Assembly: GCA_009746045.1 (NCBI GenBank)
Contig: RPFO01000380.1
Location: 440,847-504,846, forward strand
Direction: 5' to 3'
Source: Mesostigma viride
Lineage: Eukaryota; Streptophyta; Mesostigmatophyceae; Mesostigmatales; Mesostigmataceae
DNA: 64,000 bases
Below the pieces are notes generated by a model. That model saw nothing but the letters and a program-made list of their open reading frames with translations, made no database searches and was not told where the DNA came from. This document shows, in pieces, positions 1 to 9,931 of the stretch (the first letter of the stretch is position 1; every line of letters starts with the position of its first letter). The position numbers and the translations under genes were made by a program.

Positions 1-233
1 CGGAACTGAAGACCGGCTGACACCGCCAATTGTGGCGTAACCTGTACTAGAGTGAACTTCAGGCACGGCCACCCTGTGGCGAAACGAAACTACAAAGTAG
101 AACAGCACGGCCAAATTGTGGCTTCTTGGGTGCCCTGTCAAAGTGGGTGGCACCGCCACATTTTGCCAAAAAAAGTGCCACACCGCCACATTTGGCGGCA
201 TATCGCCACTAAAAAAAACACTGGCTAGGCTCG
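1..233 (+). repeat. Dispersed repeat, copy A
   Basis: This stretch is nearly identical to 13028-13258 and a diverged relative lies at 45855-46075. All three contain short inverted words built on TGGCGG/CCGCCA, and they end in a run of A followed by CACTGG. No coding potential was seen. The copy here runs directly into a reverse-transcriptase fragment and may continue to the left of the window. It looks like a non-autonomous element, but I could not define its termini. Confidence 0.7.
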
Positions 234-512
234 CCGACTGGTGGAGGAACTGCAACGCCTTCAGCCTGGTGAGTCCCCTTTGCACCTTGTGCTGGTGGAC
301 TTCATCAAAGCCTTCGATTCGGTTTTCTGGCCTGCGCTTTGGGACATCCTCGAGCTGTTCCGGATCCCCCGCCCCCTGATTGCTGTCATCCGCATCCTGT
401 ATGAAGGGTCCACCACTTCGGTGTGCACTTCTTATGGGACCACGCCACCATGCCCTTTCCAGATTAAGGGTGTGTGGCAGGGCTGCGTGCTGTCGCCCTA
501 CCTGTTCATTAA
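234..512 (+). pseudogene. LINE reverse-transcriptase fragment
   Basis: About 90 codons match the RT core of the ORF at 16224-17783. The catalytic-block motif LVDFIKAFDSV is followed by the spaced GVWQGCVLSPYLF block. The fragment lacks the N-terminal fingers, the YADD box and everything downstream. It is cut on the right where a repeat terminus (TTAACACGTCGTTTGTAA, about 507-524) replaces the expected coding sequence. It is a dead internal piece of a non-LTR retrotransposon, bracketed by two other repeats. Confidence 0.85.
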
Positions 513-905
513 CACGTCGTTTGTAATGACTCAGTCCTAAAAATAGGACTGAGTATACCATCTTTGAGATCATGTGGCGGTAAGGGGGGGGGGGGTACCC
601 CATATGTTTGATATGCATCATAGCACTCAATATCATGCTAATGCTTGGGCATATGCTTAAAAAATCATATGTTGACCAAATCATGTAAAATTATACATGA
701 GTCTCAACCCTTACTCGCGATTTTGGAATTTTCTGTGGAAACACGAGTGTGTAAAATCCAATAAAATCCATATTCACTATTAAAAATCATAGGCATGTAG
801 ATAATAGAGTTCTTGAACTGTGGAAAAAAACTGGACTCAATTCGGCCACTGGCACTGCCTGAAACATGCAAAACACTGCCAGTCCTATAAATAGGACTGG
901 GCCTT
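507..905. repeat. Palindrome-bounded AT-rich insertion
   Basis: The left side has the 18-base word TTAACACGTCGTTTGTAA and then a perfect palindrome, CAGTCCTAAAAATAGGACTG, near 533. A close variant with TATAAATAGGACTGG closes the stretch near 880-903. The same word and palindromes recur in inverted orientation at 13470-13545. The interior is AT-rich, has a G run near 585-595 and carries no recognisable gene. It is probably a MITE-like or SINE-like element inserted into the RT fragment. Confidence 0.55.
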
Positions 906-2577
906 GGTAGCAAAATGCTAGCATGGGAGTGCGGTCGTACTACACACCACCGTGGCCACCAACCATGCCAATCAGCTCATTTCCCTTCCAGCATAATAGG
1001 ACAACATGCTTGCATCATCATATTGCAGTTATATTATACCTTCTAATGTGCGAGAGCCTATGCAAGCACGTAGGGAATGGGTTTGGATACCTACCCACGA
1101 AAGGTTTTTTTGTGTGTGTTAACCACCAATGTACTGGGCAGGTTAAGCATATTTCAAGTGTCTCTAACAAGAATGGACATGGATAAAACTGTTTTTCCTT
1201 GCCATGGCATGGCCAACATACTTGCTGGCACATGATGACAGTGGTTTACCACCAAGATCTTTCACTCACCCATATAAGCTCGAAAGCACCCTTGACGAAG
1301 CCCATGGCCACACAATTATGCAGTATGAACGTAGCAAAAGAATAACTAACATCTATGAAGGTGTTTAAACCCATTAAGCGCCTAAAACCCTGCACAACTA
1401 CACCAGGGCAAGGCAAATGCCTGGCAACATCATCTAAAAAGGGGGTTTTGGAGAGGGGCAGGCAACGGTCAAGAAAGAGCATCAAGACTCGAAACTGGCA
1501 ACACCTCGCAAGCTTAAACTCATGTACGAACATCAAGAAACGATGAGACAACGATATTCCGGATTTACCTGGCATGGCTGGCGTTACCTTGGCCCAGGCG
1601 GTGCATGCAAAAGTGGCACTTTGCGGCACACACACCATGACGTGACAGAGTGGTCGAAATCATCAAATCTATACTGCCACTAAGTCAATTCTATGACCAT
1701 GCATGATAAAAAGTAGAAAGAAACCTATAAACCCTTCGAATTGCGCCGGAAAGCAGTTGTAGTAATCAATTCCGTCGACCTGCCTGATCGCAGCTTTTTC
1801 CAGCAAGAACGGTGCCGACACCTAGTAAATCGCATCCCCGCGAGCTGAAAATTACCTTGTATCATCTATAGGATATATAAAATCTATTTCCTGAGTTTGG
1901 CCAGCTATATCGTCCCAAAACGTAAACTGCGTGCATGGGCGCAAGCCGCCATGGCTAGGTCGAGCATTTCCGGAACTCGCGTTTCACGTGAAAAAGTACC
2001 CTTACCAAGGAGCGGTGACATACAGCCATGCTATTTGGGGGCCCGATACCGCCACCGCCAGGTCGAAATGTCCGGCCCCCATATTGAACTCAGGGTCCGA
2101 TGCCAACCGCCGGAATGAAACTTGCTGGCCCCCAGTATGCTAGCGCCCCCCTGGGGCGCCGCCACCGGTGCGCCGACAGCCGGCCCCCATATGCCCCCCC
2201 CCAACGCACTGAATTCGTATTCAGTGACCAGATCACACTTTGATCCGGGAGCAAAATGATTGGCTGTACGTTACGAACAAAAAACGAAATTTTAGTATCT
2301 AAGTTCCGCAGCGCTTGCTGAATTTGCCCCCTTTCCAAGGCCCGCTGACAATACTTGAGAAATTCACCAATGAATGTTCGGTTTGAACCTGACCATGGAT
2401 TGTTACTGGTGGATACAACTGGTGTAGACGGGCACTTGCCACGTGGCAAATCCCCTTTGGCAGTATGCTCGCCATATGGGGGCCATGACCAGTTGACCAC
2501 CCGCCGCAGGCTATTTCAGCCGCAGCCCCTATATTTATATAGGGGCCGGACCAATGCAGCCACCGGCAGCCTTGGGG
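906..2577. other. Intergenic, no gene recognised
   Basis: Only short ORFs occur here, the longest 130 codons on the minus strand at 1246-1638. They show no recognisable domain, no repeated motif and no splice-linked partner. Base composition is mixed. I see no structure beyond short runs. Confidence 0.5.
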
Positions 2578-5160
2578 CCAGACCAGTGTTTTTTTTAAGG
2601 TTTTCGCTACTAGTGGCGCTAGGCCACTTGTGGCGTTTCGAACTATGAAAACTTCAGTTTACTCGGCCAATGTGTGGCGGTAACACTCCGTCTGTAATTA
2701 CGGGCGTGGCCCGTATTACGGGCGTGGCCCGTAATGGAGGCATGGTTACTCTATTGGTGGTTACTATTGAACTAATTGTCAGAATGCGCTTTTTATTGGA
2801 TAGGATGAAAGCTGACTTCAAGGCCTAAAAGAATATCTAATTTTCACGGCCACCCCATGTCAGATGCTCCGTGGCCACCCCATGGAAAAAGGTGCTTTTT
2901 TGGACTTTCTTGGGCTTGCAATCGGACCGCCGAATGCCAACAACGGTGCAGATGCAGGCAAATGCTAGCAACGTCGGCTGCAGAAGGAGACTGTCTTTTC
3001 GTCACGACTGCTTCGGTCGCGATGTCGTATGCCGAGGTATCCTCGGGTGCTCCTAATCTTGGCACTGGCGATGAACTGTCCGCAGTCCTTGATGGTTGGG
3101 CTGTGAGCCTCGGCTTTAAATCAGGATTTTTGGCGGCCGTGTTGGGCGATTGATTGATCAAGACAACTTTATCACGTAGGGTCCTGCTTGGTCGAAGGAG
3201 CAAGGAGCAGCAAGGAATTCAGATTTCACTCGAGGCGATGGGTAGCGAACCTTACGTAGTGGGAGAAGACCTCGCCCGGCCAGGCAGTGTCGCTGAGGTT
3301 ATGTACTTCATGCTCAAGAAAAGGTGGCCCGTGGAGGACGGGACCTTCAGTAGCTAGTGCGCGCTTCATGATTCCGGGTGTCGAGGCGTGTGAAGATTAC
3401 CTGCATCCGGCTGGGAGAAGGTTTATGGCAACTTTTGGTTTGTAAATCTGCCAGTTTTTATCACATGTGATCACGGCACATGGCCGGTGTGACTTCAACT
3501 GAAGGCAGGTTACTGCATAATGCTAAGCTCTGCGCGCGGCTGCGCCCCGTTGCGTAAACGTGGGTGCTTTCTCTAAGATGCATGACAGTTCCGGCTGCTA
3601 CGTTGCCCATGTCACAAGCAAGCCTTGCAAGACGGTCCCCCAAAGCGAGGTAGAGGTTTAGAGAACTGGGTATGGGTGTCCATTCATGCTTGTATACATA
3701 TCTTGCCTGATGCTAGCTATTCATGTGCTACCTTAACAGCAACACCTTGTCATAAACTCTGATAATTGAATAGGTATTTGGGCATGGTTTGCGAAGTTAA
3801 GCGCTTGGAAGTTCACAACTGTCATTATAATGCATGAACCGCTTGCGTGTTTGTATATAGAGGCTGTGGATTCCTCGTAGTAACATGCAATACCCATGGC
3901 AGGCTATTACTGCCTGCAGTGCTTTGCGACAGCCCCAGCCGTGCATGTGTGTGTGCGGTCCCTTGGGGAGCATGCCGTGCCTTGCCATGCTAACCGTATC
4001 GCGGGCAAACCTCGCAAGGCCCGAAAGATACTTGCGGTTAATCGATGTTCCCGGACATTCATGGTATGCACGTGGCCATGAGTTTCTCAGGCTATATTGT
4101 TGCGTCGTATGCGTTTGCCTGCCAGACAGGCACATACGATGATTAGGATGATGATATGGCGATGCCTTTCTTTTCAACATTTTCAGAATGTGGACTTGCA
4201 CCACGTCGTGGATTTACATGTGTTGCCGTCTTATGCATTGACAGTTGTGCTGGACGACGAGCGGTGGGTTATTATCTATGCATTTGTTTATATAGCATGG
4301 TGCATGCTATGAGCTGGCCCCTCATAACAAGTGCCCTATATTTGATAGCTTCAGTAATCATATTTCTTGTAAAATAGCATCATCCTATGTGTCCATTTCA
4401 ACACCATATCATTTCAAAATAGAGAGGATGTGCCATGACACCATACTAGACGGCCATGCCACATGCACGGCGCATTTGACCCATAGCATGGTGCACCTAT
4501 GGGTTGAACCCTCATTGTGCCCTACATTTGATAGCTTTAGTAAAATATTTCTTGTGCAAAAGCATGTCCTATGTGCCCATTTCATCACCATATCATCCTC
4601 TAATGAGAGGATGTGCCATGGTACCACAGATGGCCATGCCACATGAATGGCACACCCAAAGGCTAGAATGGAGCATTCTAGTTCTTATTACGGGTGTCAC
4701 CCGTAATGGTTTGAGTGCCTAGATATTTGGAAGCTTGTGCATGATTGATGCTGAATTTCTCACCAAGCGTCCATTATGTAGTGTACTTTCGGGTTTAGGA
4801 GGTTTTTGGTGCCCTCAACTTTATCATCATACCCCAATTTAGAACCATCTCATCACCCCTTTTTTGTTAACGTTTGTAGCCAAACCCCCTCAGATGGCAA
4901 CGTGCAATTCACCAATATTTGTTATCCAAAAAAAATATTTAAAATATATTCAAATAGCCCAGCATTGGATCTCGGATCCCATCGAACCGTTTTTCCAGAT
5001 TCGGCGCGACGCTCCGGCGCCCGCATTTGGCGCGATTCTGCATTCTACGAAAAATTACGGGCCACACCCGTTATAAGTTCACAGACGGAGTGTTAAGCCA
5101 ATTAAAATTGGGCTTGGCACGGCCACGTGTGGCGGGCTGGCTTTTTGGTGCAGCAAATGA
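2578..5160. repeat. Repeat-flanked interval of unknown origin
   Basis: The left edge (about 2640-2740) carries CCGTCTGTAATTACGGGC with a direct duplication of a GGGCGTGGCCCGTAAT word. The right edge (about 5055-5095) carries the inverted counterpart, with ACAGACGGAGTGTTA next to a TTACGGGCCACACCCG word. A third related word lies near 4690. The left edge also contains the CAGTGTTTTTTTT end typical of the repeat at 1-233. A 67-codon plus ORF at 3154-3357 might be the tail of a decayed gene, but I cannot identify it. The two edges may be ends of one element or separate insertions. Confidence 0.35.
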
Positions 5161-5947
5161 CCCTGCCGGCAGTGGGGTCAGCGCGGCGCGGCGCCGTACT
5201 GGCTGTACACAAGGCGGGCGAGCGTCTCCGTCTCAGGCATCGGCGCCGGGCGCCGGGCCGCCGGCTGCCCGGCCTGCTGGCGGGCAGCCCCATTCTCATC
5301 ATACTTCAATTGCACTTGTGTCTTCCTACTTAAATGAAAAGTATAAAAACCTATGAAGGTGTAGTGTTTACTAACGCGTTAAATAATGAGACTAAGGATG
5401 CATTATAGTTACCTAATTAGTTTCAGTCTACTATGAAGTGAGGTTACTCAGTCAAAAGTCAACTGAAAGTTAGTCAGCTCATAAGCTTCAGTAAGCGGCC
5501 GTACTAAATTTATGAAATCACTACGTCACGCGAGAATAAATTCAAAAAAAAGCACTGTGTGCTTTGAACTTACTTAATTTGTTGTATTGGCGCAGTATTA
5601 CTTCTCACGACCGACTTAGTAATGTTTGGCTTCCTAGCTAGTTTCCGTGATTCCGTCATGAACGAATAATAAGGATTATGGCTCATTCGCAATTGCTCAT
5701 TGGTGGCCTCATCATTTTATTTAAAGTTCATTAATAATTACGCCCCTCTAAAAGCGAAGCCATGACTAGCTTGCACACTTGACTACATGCCGATGGCGGG
5801 GACAATGTAAGCAATTACGTTGTCGTCAGAAGGCCGGGCAACAAACTTGAAAACGCTAGCTGCCCAAAATTTGAGATTCCGCGGAAAGCACAGAAAATAA
5901 GAAAACTTAGTAGCTAGCAGCAAGGAATCATATAAGCAATTATGTAT
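5161..5947. other. AT-rich flank of hAT remnant
   Basis: No gene was recognised. About 5815-5935 resembles 19185-19300, sharing AAAACGCTAGCTGCCC and AGCAAGGAATC words. This suggests it is the 3' terminal region of the hAT element whose transposase ends at 5948, and that a second 3' end of the same family lies near 19.2 kb. Confidence 0.45.
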
Positions 5948-7323
5948 TTAAGTAAGAACACTGCCGGTTGCGCGGCGGCCCTTCTCCGCAGACCACACTG
6001 CATATGCCGCCTGGATCGGCATGTCTTCGTATGAAGAGCTGCATGCAAAGATGCGGACCGCCACGTTCAGATGGCGCTCGAGAAGGCGGTTGCGAATATC
6101 GCTCTTAATGAAATTCATGTGGCTGAACCTCCGCTCATTCTCCACGCTGGTAAGAGGGAGGAGCAGCATCAACTCTGCCAGCTGCAGATACGCCCCCACA
6201 AACTCGTGCATGAGCGGGTTGGTCAACAAAACCTTCCACAACGCCCTTGCGGACGTGTACTCCTGGCTGTTGCTCTTCATCATGAGCATAAAGGAGTCGA
6301 GCTGGTCATCCAGGAGGGACGGGGAAATCAGTGGGCCCACCTTCTTCCCATTCACCACAGTGGTGACCCCCACAGCAAACTTGCGCTTGAGCACCTGAAC
6401 TTGTTTCTGCACCTCGGCCACGTCGCGCTCCTTCTCAGTCCACCAGCCTGGCTGCAAAATGGACATCGCGGAGAGCAGACCGTTTGGTGGGAATCGGATA
6501 TCGAAGTCGTCCAGCACCACCTTGGCCGCAGCGGTAGCCTGCTCCTGCGCAGCAATTACGCGGAGTCTGAACTCCTCCTCCGTGACACTTGCCACTGAAA
6601 CGTAGCGAGCCCGAGAACCCGAGGCCTCGTGCACCGTTTGACATGTTACCGGGTGTTCCATTTCCTGGCAGTTGCGGAAAACCTCGCCGCGGTCGGTGAG
6701 AAAGGGTGACGTGTCGGCATCCAAGTCTATAAACCCCTTCCAGAGGGTCCCATGCAGTGAACACCTTGGGCCCTTCCACATACTCATCACGGATTGTTGT
6801 CTTGCAGTCCTCGATCGCATGGGCAAGGGTGTCGAGCTGCAGGTCCTGCTGCTGGCACTGCTTGACCAAGAAATTCATGGCATCCAGCATGCGCGCGAAC
6901 ACGACCACCCCGAGCTGGGTGTCAATGTCCAGCATGTTGGCTAGCAAGTCCTGTGCTGCTGCCATTTGCTCCACTTCCTTGTGTTGGTAGGTGGCCAAGC
7001 ACATGGCGATCGCAGGATACTCAATGCGGAACGTGTTGAGGCACCCCTGCACGCTAAGCCAGCGTGTGTCGGACACGCGCTGCAGCTTCCGGCCACCCGT
7101 GCCCAGCATCCCCTGCCACATCTTCAGTTGCTCTGACTTCATGGCTGAGTGCGCCACCCAGTTGTGTGCTGACTTGAGGATTGACTCCACCCGCGCAAAC
7201 AAGGAGTTCCCCTTGAGCTCGTTCGCTATCAGGCTGAGCTTGTGCGGCGCGCAGTGCATGGGCACGAGGAAGGGTGCATTGCTCATCAAGAGCTTCTTCC
7301 CGACACCCTTCCGCTGCCCCATC

Positions 7324-8677
7324 CAGTGATGATTCATACGCGATACGCGTCGTACGCGGCCCCAGGTGTATAATGTATAATACGCGGTGTATAATGTATT
7401 ATACGCTGATCGTACGCTAACCGTTGAAAACCCCTTTTTTGGCATGATTTTGAGGGGTTTTCAACATTCTGAGCAACCAAGCATAGTCTGCTGGTGTTTT
7501 TCCATACCTTTTGCCTATACATGACATATATAGCATGACCTTTTGCATCGCCACCACTACCTAAATACAAGCTTAGTTTCTAACGGTCTAACTTGATAGT
7601 TTCTCTTCAAAATCGAGACAACATGCAACTAAGTATCAATACCAGTATCAATGCACAACTCACTGGAAAGGATAATAAATTTGTAGAACTCAAGATATGC
7701 ATGCACTATACATTGCCCCGAGGTGTCGATGACATTGAAGGGCGTCGATGGCATTGAAAGGCGCAAATGAATGCCTCGCACAGCTCCTCGTCCAGCTGCT
7801 CTTTGCTGAGCCCATAAGGTGCGGGCAAATTACCGTCGGTGGATTGGCCCTTTGATGATCCGCTTGGCCCAGCCGCCCCAGCAGCGCGCCCCGAGGTGTT
7901 GCTGGCATGAGGGGACACCCAGTTAGAGGCGTCGGTTTCTACAACGTCTGCAAGCCTGTCTTTAAGTGCCGCCCGCACATCAGCCTGCTTCTTGGCGTCA
8001 CTAGTCGCCTTCCTCTTCCTGGTATTGCTTTCCTTCTCCGCCTGCTCGACCAGCAGCCTGTAACGGAGTACTCCATCATCCATGTAGTAGTTATTTGTCT
8101 GCTGCCGATTCTTGAGGATGCGCTCTTTGCTAATGTATGTCCAGACAGTTTCGGATGTGGCCTCTTCTTCATCGGGCCGCACATCATCATCGTGTTCCAT
8201 TGACTCACGTGTAAGCCATGCCTGGATGTCGATATGCTACGATCTAGGTGCCAGACGACCACGACGTTGCTGGCACACCTTATCACCTTCTTGATCCAGA
8301 TAAATAGGTGTACGTTTATTTCCAAATATACTGTTGCTTAGGTATCACCCTCTTGATGATGAATCTTCAGCCTTCCCGCCTTCACCTTCCCGCCTTCACA
8401 AGTCACAATGAACGCGCTTTTAGCTTTAGTGCACTATACACTAGCTAGCTCATCACGCAATTATTTGTTCCTACTACAGGTCGGCGCGCCGCAGTCTAGG
8501 CAAGCAAATGCACCCACCTCGTAAGCCAAAAATATGCCAAAAAATACGCGAAAATACGCAAAAATACGCAAAAATACGCGTTTGCGTATGAAAGTACCCC
8601 ATTTTCATACGCGCCGCGTGCGTATCGCGTATAATACGCTTCATACGGCGTATAATACGGCGTATGAATCATCACTG
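7324..8677 (-). mobile_element. Nested hAT-like element with 8-bp TSD
   Basis: The element begins CAGTGATGATTCATACGC at 7324 and ends with the inverted complement at 8677. It is flanked by exact copies of GCCCCATC at 7316-7323 and 8678-8685. Both the CAGTG-type terminus and the 8-bp duplication are hallmarks of the hAT superfamily. Subterminal regions carry repeated GTATAATACGC words, and near 8530-8585 there is an (AAAATACGC)n array. Removing the element and one duplication rejoins the host reading frame at SVMMG-QRKGVG, so this is a real insertion into an hAT transposase gene. It encodes no complete transposase and is probably non-autonomous. Confidence 0.9.
7706..8200 (-). CDS. Hypothetical ORF inside nested hAT element
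   Basis: This is a 164-codon minus-strand ORF within the nested insertion. It is acidic at the N terminus (MEHDDDVRPDEEEATSE), then has a lysine- and arginine-rich stretch (about residues 55-85), a low-complexity Ala/Gly/Ser segment, and an Asp/Glu-rich C-terminal part. It could be a captured or degenerate N-terminal part of a transposon protein. There is no recognised domain and no evidence of expression. Confidence 0.35.
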   Translation of the reverse strand: MEHDDDVRPDEEEATSETVWTYISKERILKNRQQTNNYYMDDGVLRYRLLVEQAEKESNTRKRKATSDAKKQADVRAALKDRLADVVETDASNWVSPHASNTSGRAAGAAGPSGSSKGQSTDGNLPAPYGLSKEQLDEELCEAFICAFQCHRRPSMSSTPRGNV

Positions 8678-9931
8678 GCCCCATCATCACCGATGCCCCA
8701 TCTGACCCGAAGCCAACCAGCTTCACCACGAGCTGATCGTCCGTGATTCCGAGCATGCCTCGCATTACTATGCACAGCTCGTTGTGCAGGGAGAGGGCGT
8801 CCACCGCAGTCACCTTTTTTAGCGTGACAAACTCCTGCTGCTTTATTCCATCCTCCACAAAAGCCACCTCCACCGACATGAATTCTACGTTATCATTGGC
8901 CTTGGACTCATCGACGGTGACCGCGACATACCTAGCCGCGGCGACCCTTGCCTTAAGGTCAGCAAGCAACACGGCATCCAACGCCTCCGCCATCTCCCAA
9001 CCTGAGCCGTCAGTCCAATGGTGGGAGGGGAGCGCGTCCCTCATCTCCTCGTATTCGCAAAGGAGCGTTGGCAGCGACTCATAATCAGTCATAGGCTTAC
9101 CCTTCGCCAGGGTGTACGCCATCGCCTTGAACTGCTTGAGCTTTAGTCGGTCGGACTTGCTCAGCTGACCAGGGGGGGGGGCAAACTCGCCCATGACCGT
9201 CTGCCTCTGCCGGCTCTGCGTGCTCCTCCGGCTCCTCCCCTGAATACACCCGCAGGCACTCGCTCTTCTCCTTCGCAATGGCGGCCACGTGAGAGTCAGC
9301 CACAACGTGTGTCTTGAAAGTGTCGATCTTGAAAACCTTGGTCCCCCTACCCAGCCCGATGGTGACCTTGGCATCACGGCAAGGGCCGCAGTATGCTTCG
9401 TCCTTCTCTTCGTCATAGCGCAACCATGGGAAACGCAGCCCCCATTCGGGTTTCCACTTCCTATTGGCATCCGCGCCCTTCCAATCCCTCTTGGCTGGTG
9501 GCGCTACGAAAATGGAAAGCAGCACCAAGGAAATGAGGGGCGCATCACATCCATTCGAAGGCACATCGGACCCCACTTCCCCGTCCATGACCTTAATGCT
9601 GACCTTGATGTAGTTCGCGTCTGCCCCTATCACCTCGGGATGTTCGGGCGCCCCCTCACTCTCTACCCGCCGAGCAGCAGCCCGCGTCTCCTTCGACCTA
9701 AGCCTTTTCGCCTCCTCGGGAGCGATCTCTACCGTCGCCTTGGTTTTCCCAAGTCCCAACGACAATGGAGGCTCCATTCGGACCTGGAAAGATTGGTTTG
9801 CATCGCATTCCGGCTGGGAGGGCCAAAGGCTTCCGGCCAAGCCCGGTGCCATAAAACACACTATTTCTTCTCTCTCCTCCCCTCACTACCTGCGGCGGCC
9901 CAGGTGGCCTAAACGGCCCAGCGTCTGCCAT

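Larger units (their letters stand above)
5948..9861 (-). pseudogene. hAT-family transposase, decayed and interrupted
   Basis: Read on the minus strand, the parts appear in family order. First comes a TTF-type zinc-finger region (KWKPEW...FPWLRYDEE...YCGPCRD, around 9380-9450). Next is the RNase-H-like core with VAVTVDESK and GFGSDGASVMMG (about 8685-8930). Then come the PMHCAPHKLSL C-x2-H motif, SDTRWLS, and the C-terminal dimerisation block TSVENERRFSHMNFIKSDIR. The first sensible Met of this frame is near 9777. The gene is broken by a frame change near 9150-9250 (beside a ten-G run), a foreign insertion at 7324-8677, and another frame change near 6740. It therefore cannot make an intact enzyme. 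Flanking 3' sequence has a second copy near 19.2 kb. Confidence 0.85.

Noticed and set aside
1246-1638. 130-codon minus ORF
   Set aside because: It has no recognisable motif, no spliced partner and unremarkable composition; it is likely a chance frame.
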